From NCBI GenBank assembly GCA_965222695.1, contig OZ244967.1:5084001-5148000 (forward strand): a stretch of 64,000 nt of DNA. The letters are read 5' to 3'. The DNA comes from UBA7957 sp965222695 (lineage in GTDB: Bacteria > Pseudomonadota > Gammaproteobacteria > Granulosicoccales > Granulosicoccaceae). Positions 1 through 10,791 of the stretch are shown here, in pieces. The notes under the pieces were generated by a model. It did not search any database. It was given only the letters and a program-made list of their open reading frames with translations, and was not told the DNA's origin. The translations under genes were made by a program, and so were the position numbers. Within the stretch, counting starts at the first letter, position 1, and each line of letters begins with the position of its first letter.

Positions 1-1
1 T

Positions 2-1285
2 CTGGTAACGAACAATCATGCCATTTCGACGGAACTCTTTTCATCGGTGGGGATCTGCGAATTACTTCACGGGCAAATGCAGCCCATGCAGCGCAGCCCG
101 GTATACCAGGCAGACCGGGAAGCCTGTGTTCAAACCGATCAACCGCTACACGGTGAATCCTATTTTGCCGATGCCTCGTGTCAGATCGCTTTCGACTTTT
201 TGTCGCAAGCTCCGGCAGAGTTTTGTGAAGAGTTGCTTGATCCGTCGACGCTCGGGAATGCAGCCAGGTTGCAAGGAAAGGACAAAGGCTGGGCGTTGTC
301 GCACGGTGCCTCGATACATTTAGGCGTCAGAAGTATCGCGCAGCGTAAACAACCGTTTATGCAAAGGGTGAATTACCGTCAGGTCGAAACCGCAAACGGT
401 TTGTGTCAGTTGGAAATGCGCGTATTCAAATCCGATATTGCAGCCAGGGATTTAATCCCGCTGATGTCATTCCATGGCGGCAGCTGGACTTATCGCCGTG
501 ATGGAGTGTTAGGTCTGGAATCGCAAGTCAGCCACCTGACCGATAAAGGATTTATTGTCTTCGAACCTTTTTATCGTTTAACGGGTTCCAAAGAGGCTAA
601 CCCTGAATGCTATCAGGCGGGGGGAGAGGATGTACTGAGTGATGCGGAAGCGGCGCTGGACTGGGTAATGGAAAATGCCATTGATTTCGGCGCGAGGCCA
701 GGGCCGGTCACCGTGAGCGGGCAATCCGCGGGTGCGCATCTGGCAGCATGGCTGGCAGTTCATAGATCCGATCAAATCAGCAAGGGAATGCTGCTCTATC
801 CACCAACCGATTTCGCTCATTTTATTTCGCAATATCGCCAGGGAAATAAGGATATAAAGACAAGAGGGCTTAATGCCCTCAGCCGATTTATCGGCAAACC
901 CATCGATCAGATCACTACCGATGATCCCTTGGTCGTACGGGCCAGTTTTCCGCAGATAATCAGCCGACAGCCGGAACTGTATCCTCCCGTTTTTATTATT
1001 CATGGATCAGGAGATACGTTGGTGCCGGTTAGTCAGTCCACCCGTCTGTGTGGCGCCTATAACGGCGATCCTGCCTCTGTCGCAGTTATTGAAGAAGGCG
1101 AAGACAACAGGCAGATTGAGCTTTGCGGCGGGGAAGGTCAGCTCCATATCATCAAGGGAGCAGAGCATGCATTGGACGTCTGTCTGTTCGATGCGTGGTG
1201 TCCGGCCGGCGGCAATGAGGCGCAAAGTGTTACGGCGGATTCTCTTACACAGGCAATTGAATGGTTGACCGGTAACGAACCTTAG
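2..1285 (+). CDS. Alpha/beta-hydrolase esterase-like protein, 5'-partial
   Basis: Probable serine esterase of the alpha/beta-hydrolase fold. An HGGSW oxyanion-hole motif is followed by the nucleophile elbow GQSAGAH. Late in the protein come HGSGDTLVPV, which should carry the acid residue, and GAEHAL, which should carry the catalytic His. The order matches the BD-FAE/carboxylesterase type. The reading frame is open right up to the left edge (base 2). The first possible internal start is a GTG at 47 with no convincing ribosome-binding site, so I read the gene as beginning outside the window. No signal peptide can be judged. The substrate is unknown. A REP sequence follows 18 bases after the stop. 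Confidence 0.75.
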   Translation: MVTNNHAISTELFSSVGICELLHGQMQPMQRSPVYQADREACVQTDQPLHGESYFADASCQIAFDFLSQAPAEFCEELLDPSTLGNAARLQGKDKGWALSHGASIHLGVRSIAQRKQPFMQRVNYRQVETANGLCQLEMRVFKSDIAARDLIPLMSFHGGSWTYRRDGVLGLESQVSHLTDKGFIVFEPFYRLTGSKEANPECYQAGGEDVLSDAEAALDWVMENAIDFGARPGPVTVSGQSAGAHLAAWLAVHRSDQISKGMLLYPPTDFAHFISQYRQGNKDIKTRGLNALSRFIGKPIDQITTDDPLVVRASFPQIISRQPELYPPVFIIHGSGDTLVPVSQSTRLCGAYNGDPASVAVIEEGEDNRQIELCGGEGQLHIIKGAEHALDVCLFDAWCPAGGNEAQSVTADSLTQAIEWLTGNEP

Positions 1286-1302
1286 ACACCCTTTCCACCC
1301 GA

Positions 1303-1327
1303 TCGCGAGGAGGCCTCGCTCCTACGG
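1303..1327 (+). repeat. REP sequence, copy 1
   Basis: A 25-base imperfect palindrome (TCGCGAGG, two variable bases, GCCTCGCTCCTACGG). Nearly identical copies lie at 58518-58542 and 60655-60679. The CTCGCTCCTAC end resembles the REPs of Pseudomonas. This copy lies between the esterase and recQ and may act as an mRNA-stabilising or terminating hairpin. No REP-associated (RAYT) transposase is visible in the window. Confidence 0.75.
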
Positions 1328-1458
1328 AAAGCCGAGGTTGGTCCGTCTGTCTATGTTATAATTTAAACCTTGTTTCGATTCCGACTCATCACCGTAGAAC
1401 ATGTGTTTTAACTCATGACAGCCTTTCGACTATTTCAGCTTTAAGGGAGTAAACTGAA

Positions 1459-3621
1459 ATGCAGGATTCCACCATTGCATCGCAAGCCCGTAGAATTTTA
1501 AATCTGACTTTCGGCTATGACGATTTCCGTCATCAGCAGGCGGATATTGTGCAAACACTGGTGGAAGGCAAAGATGCACTGGTCCTGATGCCCACCGGAG
1601 GCGGAAAGTCTCTCTGCTACCAGATTCCGGCCATGATTCGCGAAGGTGTCGGCATCGTTGTGTCACCACTGATCGCTTTAATGCAGGATCAGGTCGACGC
1701 GCTCAGGCAGCTTGGTGTTCAGGCTGATTTTATTAATTCGACGTTGAATATGGAGCAGCAACAGCACGTCGAGCAAAAAATGCGTAACGGCGATGTCGAT
1801 CTCGTCTATGTCTCGCCCGAACGCTTATTGAGCGAGCACACGTTAAATTTGCTGGATGCTTGTCATATTGCATTGTTCGCCATAGATGAGGCACATTGCG
1901 TGTCTCAATGGGGACATGATTTCCGTAAGGAGTATCAACAGCTTTCGGTTTTGCATCAAAGATATCCCGGTACGCCAAGGATTGCCTTGACCGCCACCGC
2001 TGAGCCTCGGACGCGCCAGGAAATTCTACAGCAACTGCAGCTGGAAGATGCAACCCTGTTTATCAGCAGCTTCGATAGACCGAACATTCACTATCAGTTG
2101 AGCGAGGGTCAAAACGCGCGTGAACAACTATGGCGTTTTCTGGACACGAACCACCCTAAGGACGCCGGAATTGTATATTGTTTATCGCGAAAAAAAGTTG
2201 AATCAACCGCTGAATGGCTCGTTGCCAAAGGCAGAACGGCGCTGCCTTATCATGCCGGTTTGAGCGACAGGCAAAGAGCTGAACACCAGGCGCGGTTTCT
2301 GCGGGAGGAGGCTGTAATCATTGTAGCAACCATCGCCTTTGGAATGGGAATTGATAAGCCCGATGTGAGATTTGTTGCGCATTTAAGCTTACCCAAAAGC
2401 ATTGAAGCTTATTACCAGGAGACCGGGCGCGCCGGAAGAGACGGAGCAGCGTCTTCGGCCTGGATGGCTTACGGTCTGCAGGATGTTATTACTCTTCGGC
2501 AGATGATGAACGAGTCTGATGCGAATGAGCAGTTTAAGCGAATACAGATGCATAAGCTTGAGTCCATGCTTGGTTTATGTGAGATAAGCAGCTGCCGTCG
2601 CCAGCATCTGTTGCAGTATTTCGGAGAGGCTCTGAAACATCCTTGCGGTAACTGTGATAACTGCGCAAAACCACCGGAAACATGGGATGCTACGGAAGCT
2701 TCACGCATGGCAATGTCTGCGGTATATCGTAGCGGACAGAGATTCGGCGTAAACTATGTAATTGATATTTTGTGCGGAAAAGAGCAGGAAAGGATTGTCA
2801 GAAACGGACATGACCGACTGACGGTCTTCGGAATCGGGAAGGAGATCAGTGGTCCGCAATGGCGTACCATTTTCCGGCAGTTGATTGCGATGGCTTTTTT
2901 ATCCGTGGATGTCGATGGGTTCGGTTCGTTGAGACTGACTGAAAAATGCAGGCCGATATTGCGTGGGCAGCAAAGCTTGTTTTTGCGTAAACAAAGAAAG
3001 CCCGAAAAGTTAGAGAAAAAACAGGATCACAAAGAAAACCGGGAACTCAGATCCTTTGATCTGGCTTTATTCGAGGCATTGCGTAATCTGCGCCTGCAAA
3101 TGGCGCAGGATCAAGCAGTGCCGCCTTATATCATTTTCCATGACAGCACACTGGTGGATATGGCCCGGCAGCGGCCGGGCACCGAAGAAGAACTTCGCTA
3201 TATCAGCGGGGTGGGAGAAAAGAAGCTGGAGCGGTATGGAGATGCATTTTTGGCCGTGATAAGGGATTATCCTATCCCAGAGATCCTTAATAATCAGCTC
3301 AGCGATAACATCAAGGAGACACTGTTTTTATTCAATCAGGGAGTGGATGTGGCGGAGATCGCAGAGCGGCGAGGTAAGAAACTCAGCGCGATTTACGGGC
3401 ATCTGGCTGACGCCATCGCTCAAGATGTTCTGGCCCTGGATGCGGTAGTGGATCTTGGGACATCGGAGTACAACCGTATTCTGAATATGTATGAAATGGC
3501 TCTCGATAAGGGGGAGTCTGGCGGTAGTCTAAGGTCTTTGCAGCAGGCTCTGGAAGAAAAATACGACTACGATTTATTACGTTGTGTCGTGGCGTCGTTT
3601 CGAAATATTCCGGCCCGTTAG
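1459..3621 (+). CDS. recQ: ATP-dependent DNA helicase RecQ
   Basis: 3'-to-5' DNA helicase for recombination and replication-fork repair. Walker A TGGGKS has Lys50, and the DEAH box starts at Asp143. The RecQ-specific aromatic-rich segment HCVSQWGHDFR follows directly. The helicase C-terminal domain contains the ETGRAGRDG motif. Zinc ligands are Cys379, Cys396, Cys399 and Cys402, spaced as in E. coli RecQ. The RQC winged helix comes next, then an HRDC domain at about 530-600. At 720 residues it is about 110 longer than E. coli RecQ. The extra C-terminus (NQGVDVAEIAERRG region) looks like the helix-turn-helix found at the end of some RecQ proteins. The ATG is preceded by AAGGGAG. A TATAAT hexamer at 1357 could be its -10 box, but no matching -35 is visible. 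Confidence 0.97.
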   Translation: MQDSTIASQARRILNLTFGYDDFRHQQADIVQTLVEGKDALVLMPTGGGKSLCYQIPAMIREGVGIVVSPLIALMQDQVDALRQLGVQADFINSTLNMEQQQHVEQKMRNGDVDLVYVSPERLLSEHTLNLLDACHIALFAIDEAHCVSQWGHDFRKEYQQLSVLHQRYPGTPRIALTATAEPRTRQEILQQLQLEDATLFISSFDRPNIHYQLSEGQNAREQLWRFLDTNHPKDAGIVYCLSRKKVESTAEWLVAKGRTALPYHAGLSDRQRAEHQARFLREEAVIIVATIAFGMGIDKPDVRFVAHLSLPKSIEAYYQETGRAGRDGAASSAWMAYGLQDVITLRQMMNESDANEQFKRIQMHKLESMLGLCEISSCRRQHLLQYFGEALKHPCGNCDNCAKPPETWDATEASRMAMSAVYRSGQRFGVNYVIDILCGKEQERIVRNGHDRLTVFGIGKEISGPQWRTIFRQLIAMAFLSVDVDGFGSLRLTEKCRPILRGQQSLFLRKQRKPEKLEKKQDHKENRELRSFDLALFEALRNLRLQMAQDQAVPPYIIFHDSTLVDMARQRPGTEEELRYISGVGEKKLERYGDAFLAVIRDYPIPEILNNQLSDNIKETLFLFNQGVDVAEIAERRGKKLSAIYGHLADAIAQDVLALDAVVDLGTSEYNRILNMYEMALDKGESGGSLRSLQQALEEKYDYDLLRCVVASFRNIPAR

Positions 3622-3696
3622 GCACGCCCGCAATGGTTAAAAAGTGTTATTTCCGACCTCCTTGAATTCGGAATATGCCGCGTTTACGGTGCGTGA

Positions 3697-5691
<1,995 letters not shown>

Positions 5692-6179
5692 TTGTCTGCC
5701 TGGCTGTTGAGTCGGGTGGCGCATCCGGTCACTTTGGAAAACCGCTCTGCCCGAATGCCGTATCTTCCGAGCCGGTCCACAAATCGTTTACCGAAGATTT
5801 TAGAATTCTGGCAAATACTTATAGCTAAGTAAATTCTCAACATTCAAAACCGTGCGCCTTGCATGATTGGCGATAAGTGTTGCGGGCTTTCGCCTGGCAA
5901 AGCCAAGGATAATAGCGGAATTATCGTGCGGCTTTGTCGCCTGGTTATTTTACACCTCCTGTGCCGGGGGGAGTGAGGTATTCGGCTTAGACATTAGTAT
6001 GAGCGTAATTGGAGCAAATTCCGTGTAAAGTACCGGAATATACCGGATTTCGATCCCATTTCTGTATTAACGGGCCCTGACGCGGTAATCAGATGCTGCG
6101 TTATTCATCCGGGCTGTTGAAAGTCATAAATAATTGTTTATAAACAAATTTTAGTGAGAGTGTCAAAGAGGTGTCAATA
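5692..6179. other. Divergent intergenic region with small hairpins
   Basis: This gap of about 490 bases separates the leftward VWA-like gene from the rightward autotransporter and should hold both promoters. It contains short hairpins, GGCTTT/AAAGCC at 5885-5904 and GATAAT/ATTATC at 5908-5925. An AT-rich stretch at 6124-6153 could be the autotransporter promoter. I see no convincing paired -35/-10 boxes, no coding potential and no recognised riboswitch. Confidence 0.4.
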
Positions 6180-7703
6180 ATGAGGCAGACTAGTTGCGCG
6201 TTGCAAAAAAATAACAAGAATTCTGGCCGGATCGGGCCAGATGGTGATATGGACTCTACCGCCGGCACACGGCTCTTGCGGATCTGTATAGCCGCAGGCC
6301 TGCTGGCATCCGGCTTATCCGTCAGTGGTGTGACCAGTGCTACCGTACAACCCGTGAATACGCTCGGACGTGTTGGCGAGACCGACTTACAGATCAGAAC
6401 GGGTAATGCTGTTCAAGCGGTTTGCGGCCAGTTTATCGCCGCCAATAACGAGGGAACCGCGCCCGCAGATGAATTGGAAGCTGACCTTTTTGATAAGTGT
6501 GGTGAAATGGTACATACGGGAAGGACGGTTACGGGCGAAGACGGTGCAACCGCAAAATCGCTGGAACTGACAGGCGATGAGCTGCGGGCCGGGCTACAGA
6601 ATATTGCCGGTGAAGAAGCAGCATCCAGCGGTTCCATGGCTACTGAAGCATCGGCCAGCCAAACCGCCAATATCAGCAAACGTATCTCCGCCTTGTTATC
6701 AAGATCGTCCAATCTGCAGCTCAGTGCGGTCAATGCCTACGGCAGCGATGCGCTCTATACCTTAACGGAAGAAGAATTGAAAAGGCCATCAGGCGGTAGT
6801 GCCGGTAATGGTGATTTAACCGACAATCGATGGGGCCTTTTTATAAACGGAGATTTTGGCACTGGTGAAAAAGACGGTACCGACGCTGAAGATGGCTTCA
6901 GTTACGATTCAACCGGCTTTACCGCGGGTGTCGATTACCGCACCAGCAATCAGGTGGTTCTAGGCCTGGCGGCAGGCTTCTCCAGCAGTACTTCCGATTT
7001 CGATAAAACCGCTAATGTCAGCGGAGGTGAAATGGAAGCTGAGGCAACCAGTATTTCAACCTTTGGCCTGTTCTACACGGACAATTATTTCTTTGACGGG
7101 ATTTTGAGCTTCACCCGGGGCAATTTTGAAATGGACAGGCGGATAGTGATATCGACAAATTCCAATGATCCGGAAAATGACGGTGTGAACCGTACTGCAA
7201 GCAGTGATACGGATAGCAATCAGATAGCGTTCAGTTTCGGAGGTGGGACGGAAGTGAACCGAGGCAGCTTTTTGTTTGCGCCTTATGCACGCTTGCAGTA
7301 TTTGAAAGTGGAAATAGATGAATTTGAGGAAACCGGCGCCCAGGGCTTGGTACTAAGAGTCGAGGATCAGGAGATTGAATCCACGACCAGTACGCTCGGT
7401 GTTCGTGCCAGTACGGTGAATAATACATCCTTTGGTGTCTTGATTCCGCAGGGCCGCCTTGAATGGATTCATGAATACAGCGACGATGAAAGGGAAGTCA
7501 CGACGGTATATGTCCATGATCCGCGGCAGAATGAGCTGTTATTCGTCACCGACGCGCCCGACCGTGACTACTTTTCCATGGGGCTCGGTTTATCAGCGGT
7601 TTTTAAGGGTGGAACACAGGCGTTTGTTGATTTAAGAACCCTGCTGGGCTTGACGGACTTCACCGAGACAGTGATCACTATCGGTGCCAGATTCGAGCTC
7701 TAG
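6180..7703 (+). CDS. Autotransporter beta-barrel domain protein
   Basis: Outer-membrane protein. A hydrophobic signal segment (LLRICIAAGLLASGLSVSG) is followed by an Ala/Ser-rich passenger of about 160 residues containing two cysteines (AVCGQF and DKCGEM). The C-terminal half is a barrel of alternating strands (WGLFINGDFGTG, TAGVDYR, FGLFYTDNYFFDG and similar). It ends in ITIGARFEL, an aromatic/hydrophobic C-terminus typical of autotransporter barrels. The passenger is too short to be a classical adhesin. A GTG at 6171 is also in frame, but AAGAGG at 6165-6170 sits at the right distance from the ATG at 6180, so I prefer the ATG. The gene lies between the VWA-like protein and the Ser/Thr kinase, in the kinase's orientation. 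The ligand or cargo is unknown. Confidence 0.8.
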   Translation: MRQTSCALQKNNKNSGRIGPDGDMDSTAGTRLLRICIAAGLLASGLSVSGVTSATVQPVNTLGRVGETDLQIRTGNAVQAVCGQFIAANNEGTAPADELEADLFDKCGEMVHTGRTVTGEDGATAKSLELTGDELRAGLQNIAGEEAASSGSMATEASASQTANISKRISALLSRSSNLQLSAVNAYGSDALYTLTEEELKRPSGGSAGNGDLTDNRWGLFINGDFGTGEKDGTDAEDGFSYDSTGFTAGVDYRTSNQVVLGLAAGFSSSTSDFDKTANVSGGEMEAEATSISTFGLFYTDNYFFDGILSFTRGNFEMDRRIVISTNSNDPENDGVNRTASSDTDSNQIAFSFGGGTEVNRGSFLFAPYARLQYLKVEIDEFEETGAQGLVLRVEDQEIESTTSTLGVRASTVNNTSFGVLIPQGRLEWIHEYSDDEREVTTVYVHDPRQNELLFVTDAPDRDYFSMGLGLSAVFKGGTQAFVDLRTLLGLTDFTETVITIGARFEL

Positions 7704-7832
7704 GCGAGCCACAGAACGGGCCTCACTTAACAATGGCAGCAGATCACTGTGGTACACACGGTGGTCTCTTCGTCGGGCTCAGCGGGATTTTGAGCCGCTA
7801 TCCGGAGATGTTCTGCTGTATAATGACTCAGT

Positions 7833-9035
7833 ATGAAGATACCGGGCTATAAACTTGTCAGCAAGCTGGGCCAGGGCGGCATGGCCAGTGTTTACCTCGC
7901 TGTCCAGGAATCGCTCGACCGTGAAGTCGCTATCAAGATCATGGATCCCAAAATGGCGGCGGATGAGTCATTTTGCGACCGGTTTCTGAAGGAAGGCAAG
8001 ATTGTCGCCCAGCTGAGCAATCATCCGGATATTGTAACGGTCTATGATATCGGAAAGGCGGGCGATTATTATTACATGGCCATGGAGTATATTCCGGGGC
8101 CTAATCTCAAAGACCGTATCTACAATAATGATAATCCCAAACAACCCTTACTGGTCATACGGCAGGTGGCCAGTGCCCTGGGTATGGCCCATTCCCGCGG
8201 ATTTATCCACCGTGATGTAAAACCGGCCAATATACTCTTTAAGGAAAGCGGGGATGCAGTGTTATCGGATTTCGGCATCGCCAAGGCCGTACAGGCGGAC
8301 ACTCAACTGACGGCTATTGGATATGCTGTGGGTACGCCTGAGTATATGAGTCCGGAACAGGCCATGGGCCAGGCAGTGGACTTCAGGGCCGATTTATACA
8401 GCCTTGGAGTAGTGTTGTATGAAATGCTGGCCGAGAAAAAGCCCTATATCGGTCAGGACCCGTTTTCCACCGCGCTCATGCATATCAACAACCCAGTACC
8501 TCATTTGCCGGAGGCGGTGAATGAAATGCAACCGCTTATCGATCGATTAATGGCCAAGGATCGTGAAAAACGGTTTCAAAGTGCACAGGAAGTCGTTGAA
8601 TCCATAGATCGTATACTGGGAACCACCCAGGCAGCGACCCTGGCGGCTGCCGGTATTTCGGTGAGTGAATCCGATCAGACAGAGGCGGTTTCAGGAAAAA
8701 CTGCTACCAAAAAGATGCCCCTTTTACTGGCAGCCGGCTTGGCGACTATACTCATTGGTGTAGGAGTTGTATTTGCATTCAGAGGCCAGATATTAAATCA
8801 GAGGGGAGCCGATAATGTGGTGGCCACCGAGCAGGCGTTGGTCTCTGCACCTTTAAGTGAAGAAGATCAAAAAACCGTTAACCGTTTGCTTGAAGTTGCC
8901 GAAGCGCATATGGCTATAGGCCGGTATAAAGAACCGCCCGGCAGCAATGCGCTTGAGACCTATCGCATGGTTCTGGATCTGGATCCCGCGAATTCCGTTG
9001 CAAAACAAGCTATTTCGACAATAGAGTCCAAATAG
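7833..9035 (+). CDS. Transmembrane Ser/Thr protein kinase (PknB type)
   Basis: Hanks-type kinase that should phosphorylate Ser/Thr on cytoplasmic proteins. Residues 1-265 form a complete catalytic domain: glycine loop GQGGMASVY, Lys35 in VAIK, catalytic Asp128 in HRDVKPAN, Asp146 in DFG and the activation-segment end GTPEYMSPEQ. One transmembrane helix (about 293-312, LLLAAGLATILIGVGVVF) leads to a periplasmic tail of about 85 residues with a TPR-like helix pair (HMAIGRYKEPPG, DLDPANSVAKQ), not PASTA repeats. No FHA or PP2C phosphatase gene is nearby. The neighbouring VWA-like protein carries repeated cytoplasmic Thr motifs and is the obvious candidate substrate. No clear ribosome-binding site precedes the ATG, so translation may be leaderless or coupled. 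Confidence 0.95.
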   Translation: MKIPGYKLVSKLGQGGMASVYLAVQESLDREVAIKIMDPKMAADESFCDRFLKEGKIVAQLSNHPDIVTVYDIGKAGDYYYMAMEYIPGPNLKDRIYNNDNPKQPLLVIRQVASALGMAHSRGFIHRDVKPANILFKESGDAVLSDFGIAKAVQADTQLTAIGYAVGTPEYMSPEQAMGQAVDFRADLYSLGVVLYEMLAEKKPYIGQDPFSTALMHINNPVPHLPEAVNEMQPLIDRLMAKDREKRFQSAQEVVESIDRILGTTQAATLAAAGISVSESDQTEAVSGKTATKKMPLLLAAGLATILIGVGVVFAFRGQILNQRGADNVVATEQALVSAPLSEEDQKTVNRLLEVAEAHMAIGRYKEPPGSNALETYRMVLDLDPANSVAKQAISTIESK

Positions 9036-9376
9036 CTCTATGCATAGGAACTTGAGCTTACTTGCATTATGATAAATGGAACATGCCTCAAAGCACTTTT
9101 ATCAATACATGCATTAATTATCCGGAATTAACCTCCTTCTGATAAATTCATTAACCACTGTCTGTTTAAGGATAATAAACAAACACCTAATATTGTATAA
9201 AAAAGTACTAAATGTAGATTTTAATTTTTATAAATACTATAAGTATAACTCCAGAAAAATCATGGTGCGTCCCGGCAAGCGGCGGTTGCACTAAAATAGG
9301 TCAGGAATACCATTTTCGGGTGTGCTCACCGGCTTCGTAAAACGGCATACCCTAAAACCGATTCAGAGGTTTGCTT
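9036..9376. other. AT-rich intergenic region
   Basis: About 340 bases with no supported gene. Positions 9060-9250 are clearly richer in A+T than their surroundings (TATTGTATAAAAAAGTAC-like sequence), as expected of a promoter region for the following globin-like gene or a site for nucleoid proteins. I could not pick out a confident promoter or terminator. Confidence 0.4.
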
Positions 9377-9832
9377 TTGAGCATAGTGTCTGAAAAAACA
9401 CGAATGATACTGGCCAGAACCTACCCGGTGCTGAAAGAAAATTCGGAAGATATAACATACAGGATGTATGATATATTTTTCAGGGATTATCCTGGATTTC
9501 GCTCGATTTTTGCCGAATCCCGAAAGCTTCATCCGCGTGTTTTCAGTTTGACGCTGAATGCCGTGTTCCTGTTGGACAACTGGAAGGGCAACGGCAACAG
9601 CGAGAGTATTTTAGCTCTCGCCAGGGAATACAATGCTACCGAACTCCCGCCTGAAACATTTCCGCTGATCAGGAATGCATTACTGCAGGCGGTCCAAGAT
9701 GTCATGTTTGATGAGGCATCTCAGGATTTGGTGGAGGCTATTGCGGAAGCGTTCGATTGTCTTTCCGAAGTCTTGTCGCGATCAGGCGTCACCGGCGCAC
9801 GCGGAAATAACCATTCGTCTTCCGCGATATAG
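9377..9832 (+). CDS. Globin-fold protein lacking the proximal histidine
   Basis: About 150 residues that align end to end with the globin domain of flavohaemoglobins. Shared features are the A-helix pattern (YPVLKENSEDITYRMYDIFF), the DYPGFRSIF turn (family form HHPELxxIF) and the F-G helix PPETFPLIRNALLQAV (family form KPEQYxIVGEHLLAT). Aligned without gaps, the haem-ligating proximal His of the family is replaced by Tyr85. The distal Gln region is also changed (ESRKLHPRVF). No FAD/NAD reductase domain follows. It may bind haem through Tyr, or not at all and act as a sensor or partner. I chose TTG at 9377 because AGAGG at 9365-9369 is well spaced. TTG 9371, GTG 9386 and ATG 9404 are alternatives. 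Confidence 0.75.
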   Translation: MSIVSEKTRMILARTYPVLKENSEDITYRMYDIFFRDYPGFRSIFAESRKLHPRVFSLTLNAVFLLDNWKGNGNSESILALAREYNATELPPETFPLIRNALLQAVQDVMFDEASQDLVEAIAEAFDCLSEVLSRSGVTGARGNNHSSSAI

Positions 9833-9881
9833 GCCTTTTGGGACCGGCCGGCCGCGACCGGCGGCTATAGAAAGCCAGGGT

Positions 9882-10313
9882 TCAGTCAAGCTGTGGAATC
9901 GAATAGGTCGATGTCGCGTGAGCCACCAGTTTTTTCTCTTTCCCGCTTAGGATATCAACATTCACCACACATAAGCGCTTTCCCATCTTAAGAACGGAAC
10001 AAATGCCGTACATATCGCCCAGATCCGGTTTGCGCAGAAAATTGATATTGAGGTTGGTCGTCACTGCCAGAGCCACAGGTCCCAGGTGTGCCAGGATGAC
10101 GGCATAAGCTGCCAGGTCAGCCAGTGTAAACATGCTGGGTCCGGAAACAGTGCCTCCCGGGCGCAGATGAACCTCTCCGGGCGTGAACTTCACGGTGACT
10201 TCTCCCGGTTGGACCGACTCGACCATAAAGTTTCTGCCGTTTGCATGAATTTGTGGAAATTCCTTGTCCAGAAAAGTATTTAGCGCGTCCTTATCCATCA
10301 CGATTTTCATCAT
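9882..10313 (-). CDS. PaaI/YdiI-like hotdog thioesterase
   Basis: Hotdog-fold acyl-CoA thioesterase of about 143 residues. The family pattern is clear: LRPGGTVSGPSMFTLADLAAY forms the substrate-binding helix, followed by strands TTNLNINFLRKPDLGD and VDILSGKEKKLVAHATSTY. The Asp in TLADLA occupies the usual catalytic acid position. I chose the ATG at 10313, giving MMKIVMDKD, over the in-frame ATG at 10367, because the upstream 18 residues are Lys-rich and unlike the family. The substrate cannot be told. It converges with the globin gene and is followed upstream by a MITE copy. Confidence 0.85.
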   Translation of the reverse strand: MMKIVMDKDALNTFLDKEFPQIHANGRNFMVESVQPGEVTVKFTPGEVHLRPGGTVSGPSMFTLADLAAYAVILAHLGPVALAVTTNLNINFLRKPDLGDMYGICSVLKMGKRLCVVNVDILSGKEKKLVAHATSTYSIPQLD

Positions 10314-10370
10314 TATTTCTCGAATGTCGGAATATTTCCCCTCTTTATTCCGTTTAGTTTTAATCAATAC

Positions 10371-10600
10371 TAAGAATCTGCTTAAGATCTCTCTACCTAC
10401 TGCGAATTAGGTGAGTTTGGCCAGATTTTCCCCTGATTTTATGCAGCACATCCGTGTGCTTTACACCTAAGGGGCTTGCGTTCAAAACGCTCCTGGCGTT
10501 TTAGTCGCTGCCTAGGCCCGACTATGCGCCTCAAATCAGAAAAAAATCTGACTCAAATCAGTAATTTCTCGCTACGGTACAGAGATCTTAAGCAGGTTTT
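10371..10600. repeat. MITE-like inverted repeat element, copy 1
   Basis: About 230 bases, the main content of the 480-base gap before the caspase-like gene. The ends are inverted repeats (CTGCTTAAGATCTCT on the left, AGAGATCTTAAGCAG on the right). The interior matches copy 2 at 13562 over long stretches: TTTGGCCAGATTT, TGCAGCACATCCG, CTTGCGTTCAAAACGCTCC and ACTATGCGCCTCAAATCAG. It encodes nothing. Its outer ends diverge from those of copies 2 and 3 (CTGCTTAAG versus CTGTTCAA). Confidence 0.8.
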
Positions 10601-10791
10601 ACGCAAAATCAAAGTCATAGCGGTTTGTGTAATCCGATACGGCTTACCCGTGAATTATTCACGGAAACCGGTATCCGGCTCATGATCTAATACTTTTATC
10701 CAGTATCCTGGCCACAGCAGTGCTGGGATCATATTCAACCAAGATTGGGTACGAAAACTTACCCGGAACAAATGTAATAGGCGGTGGAGCC

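Noticed and set aside
1357..1362. TATAAT upstream of recQ as a promoter
   Set aside because: A good -10 match, but there is no acceptable -35 sequence 16-18 bases upstream; mentioned only in the recQ entry.
7819..7824. TATAAT hexamer as the kinase promoter giving a leaderless mRNA
   Set aside because: There is no -35 hexamer at the right distance (the nearest TTGAGC is 23 bases away), so I did not list it as a feature.
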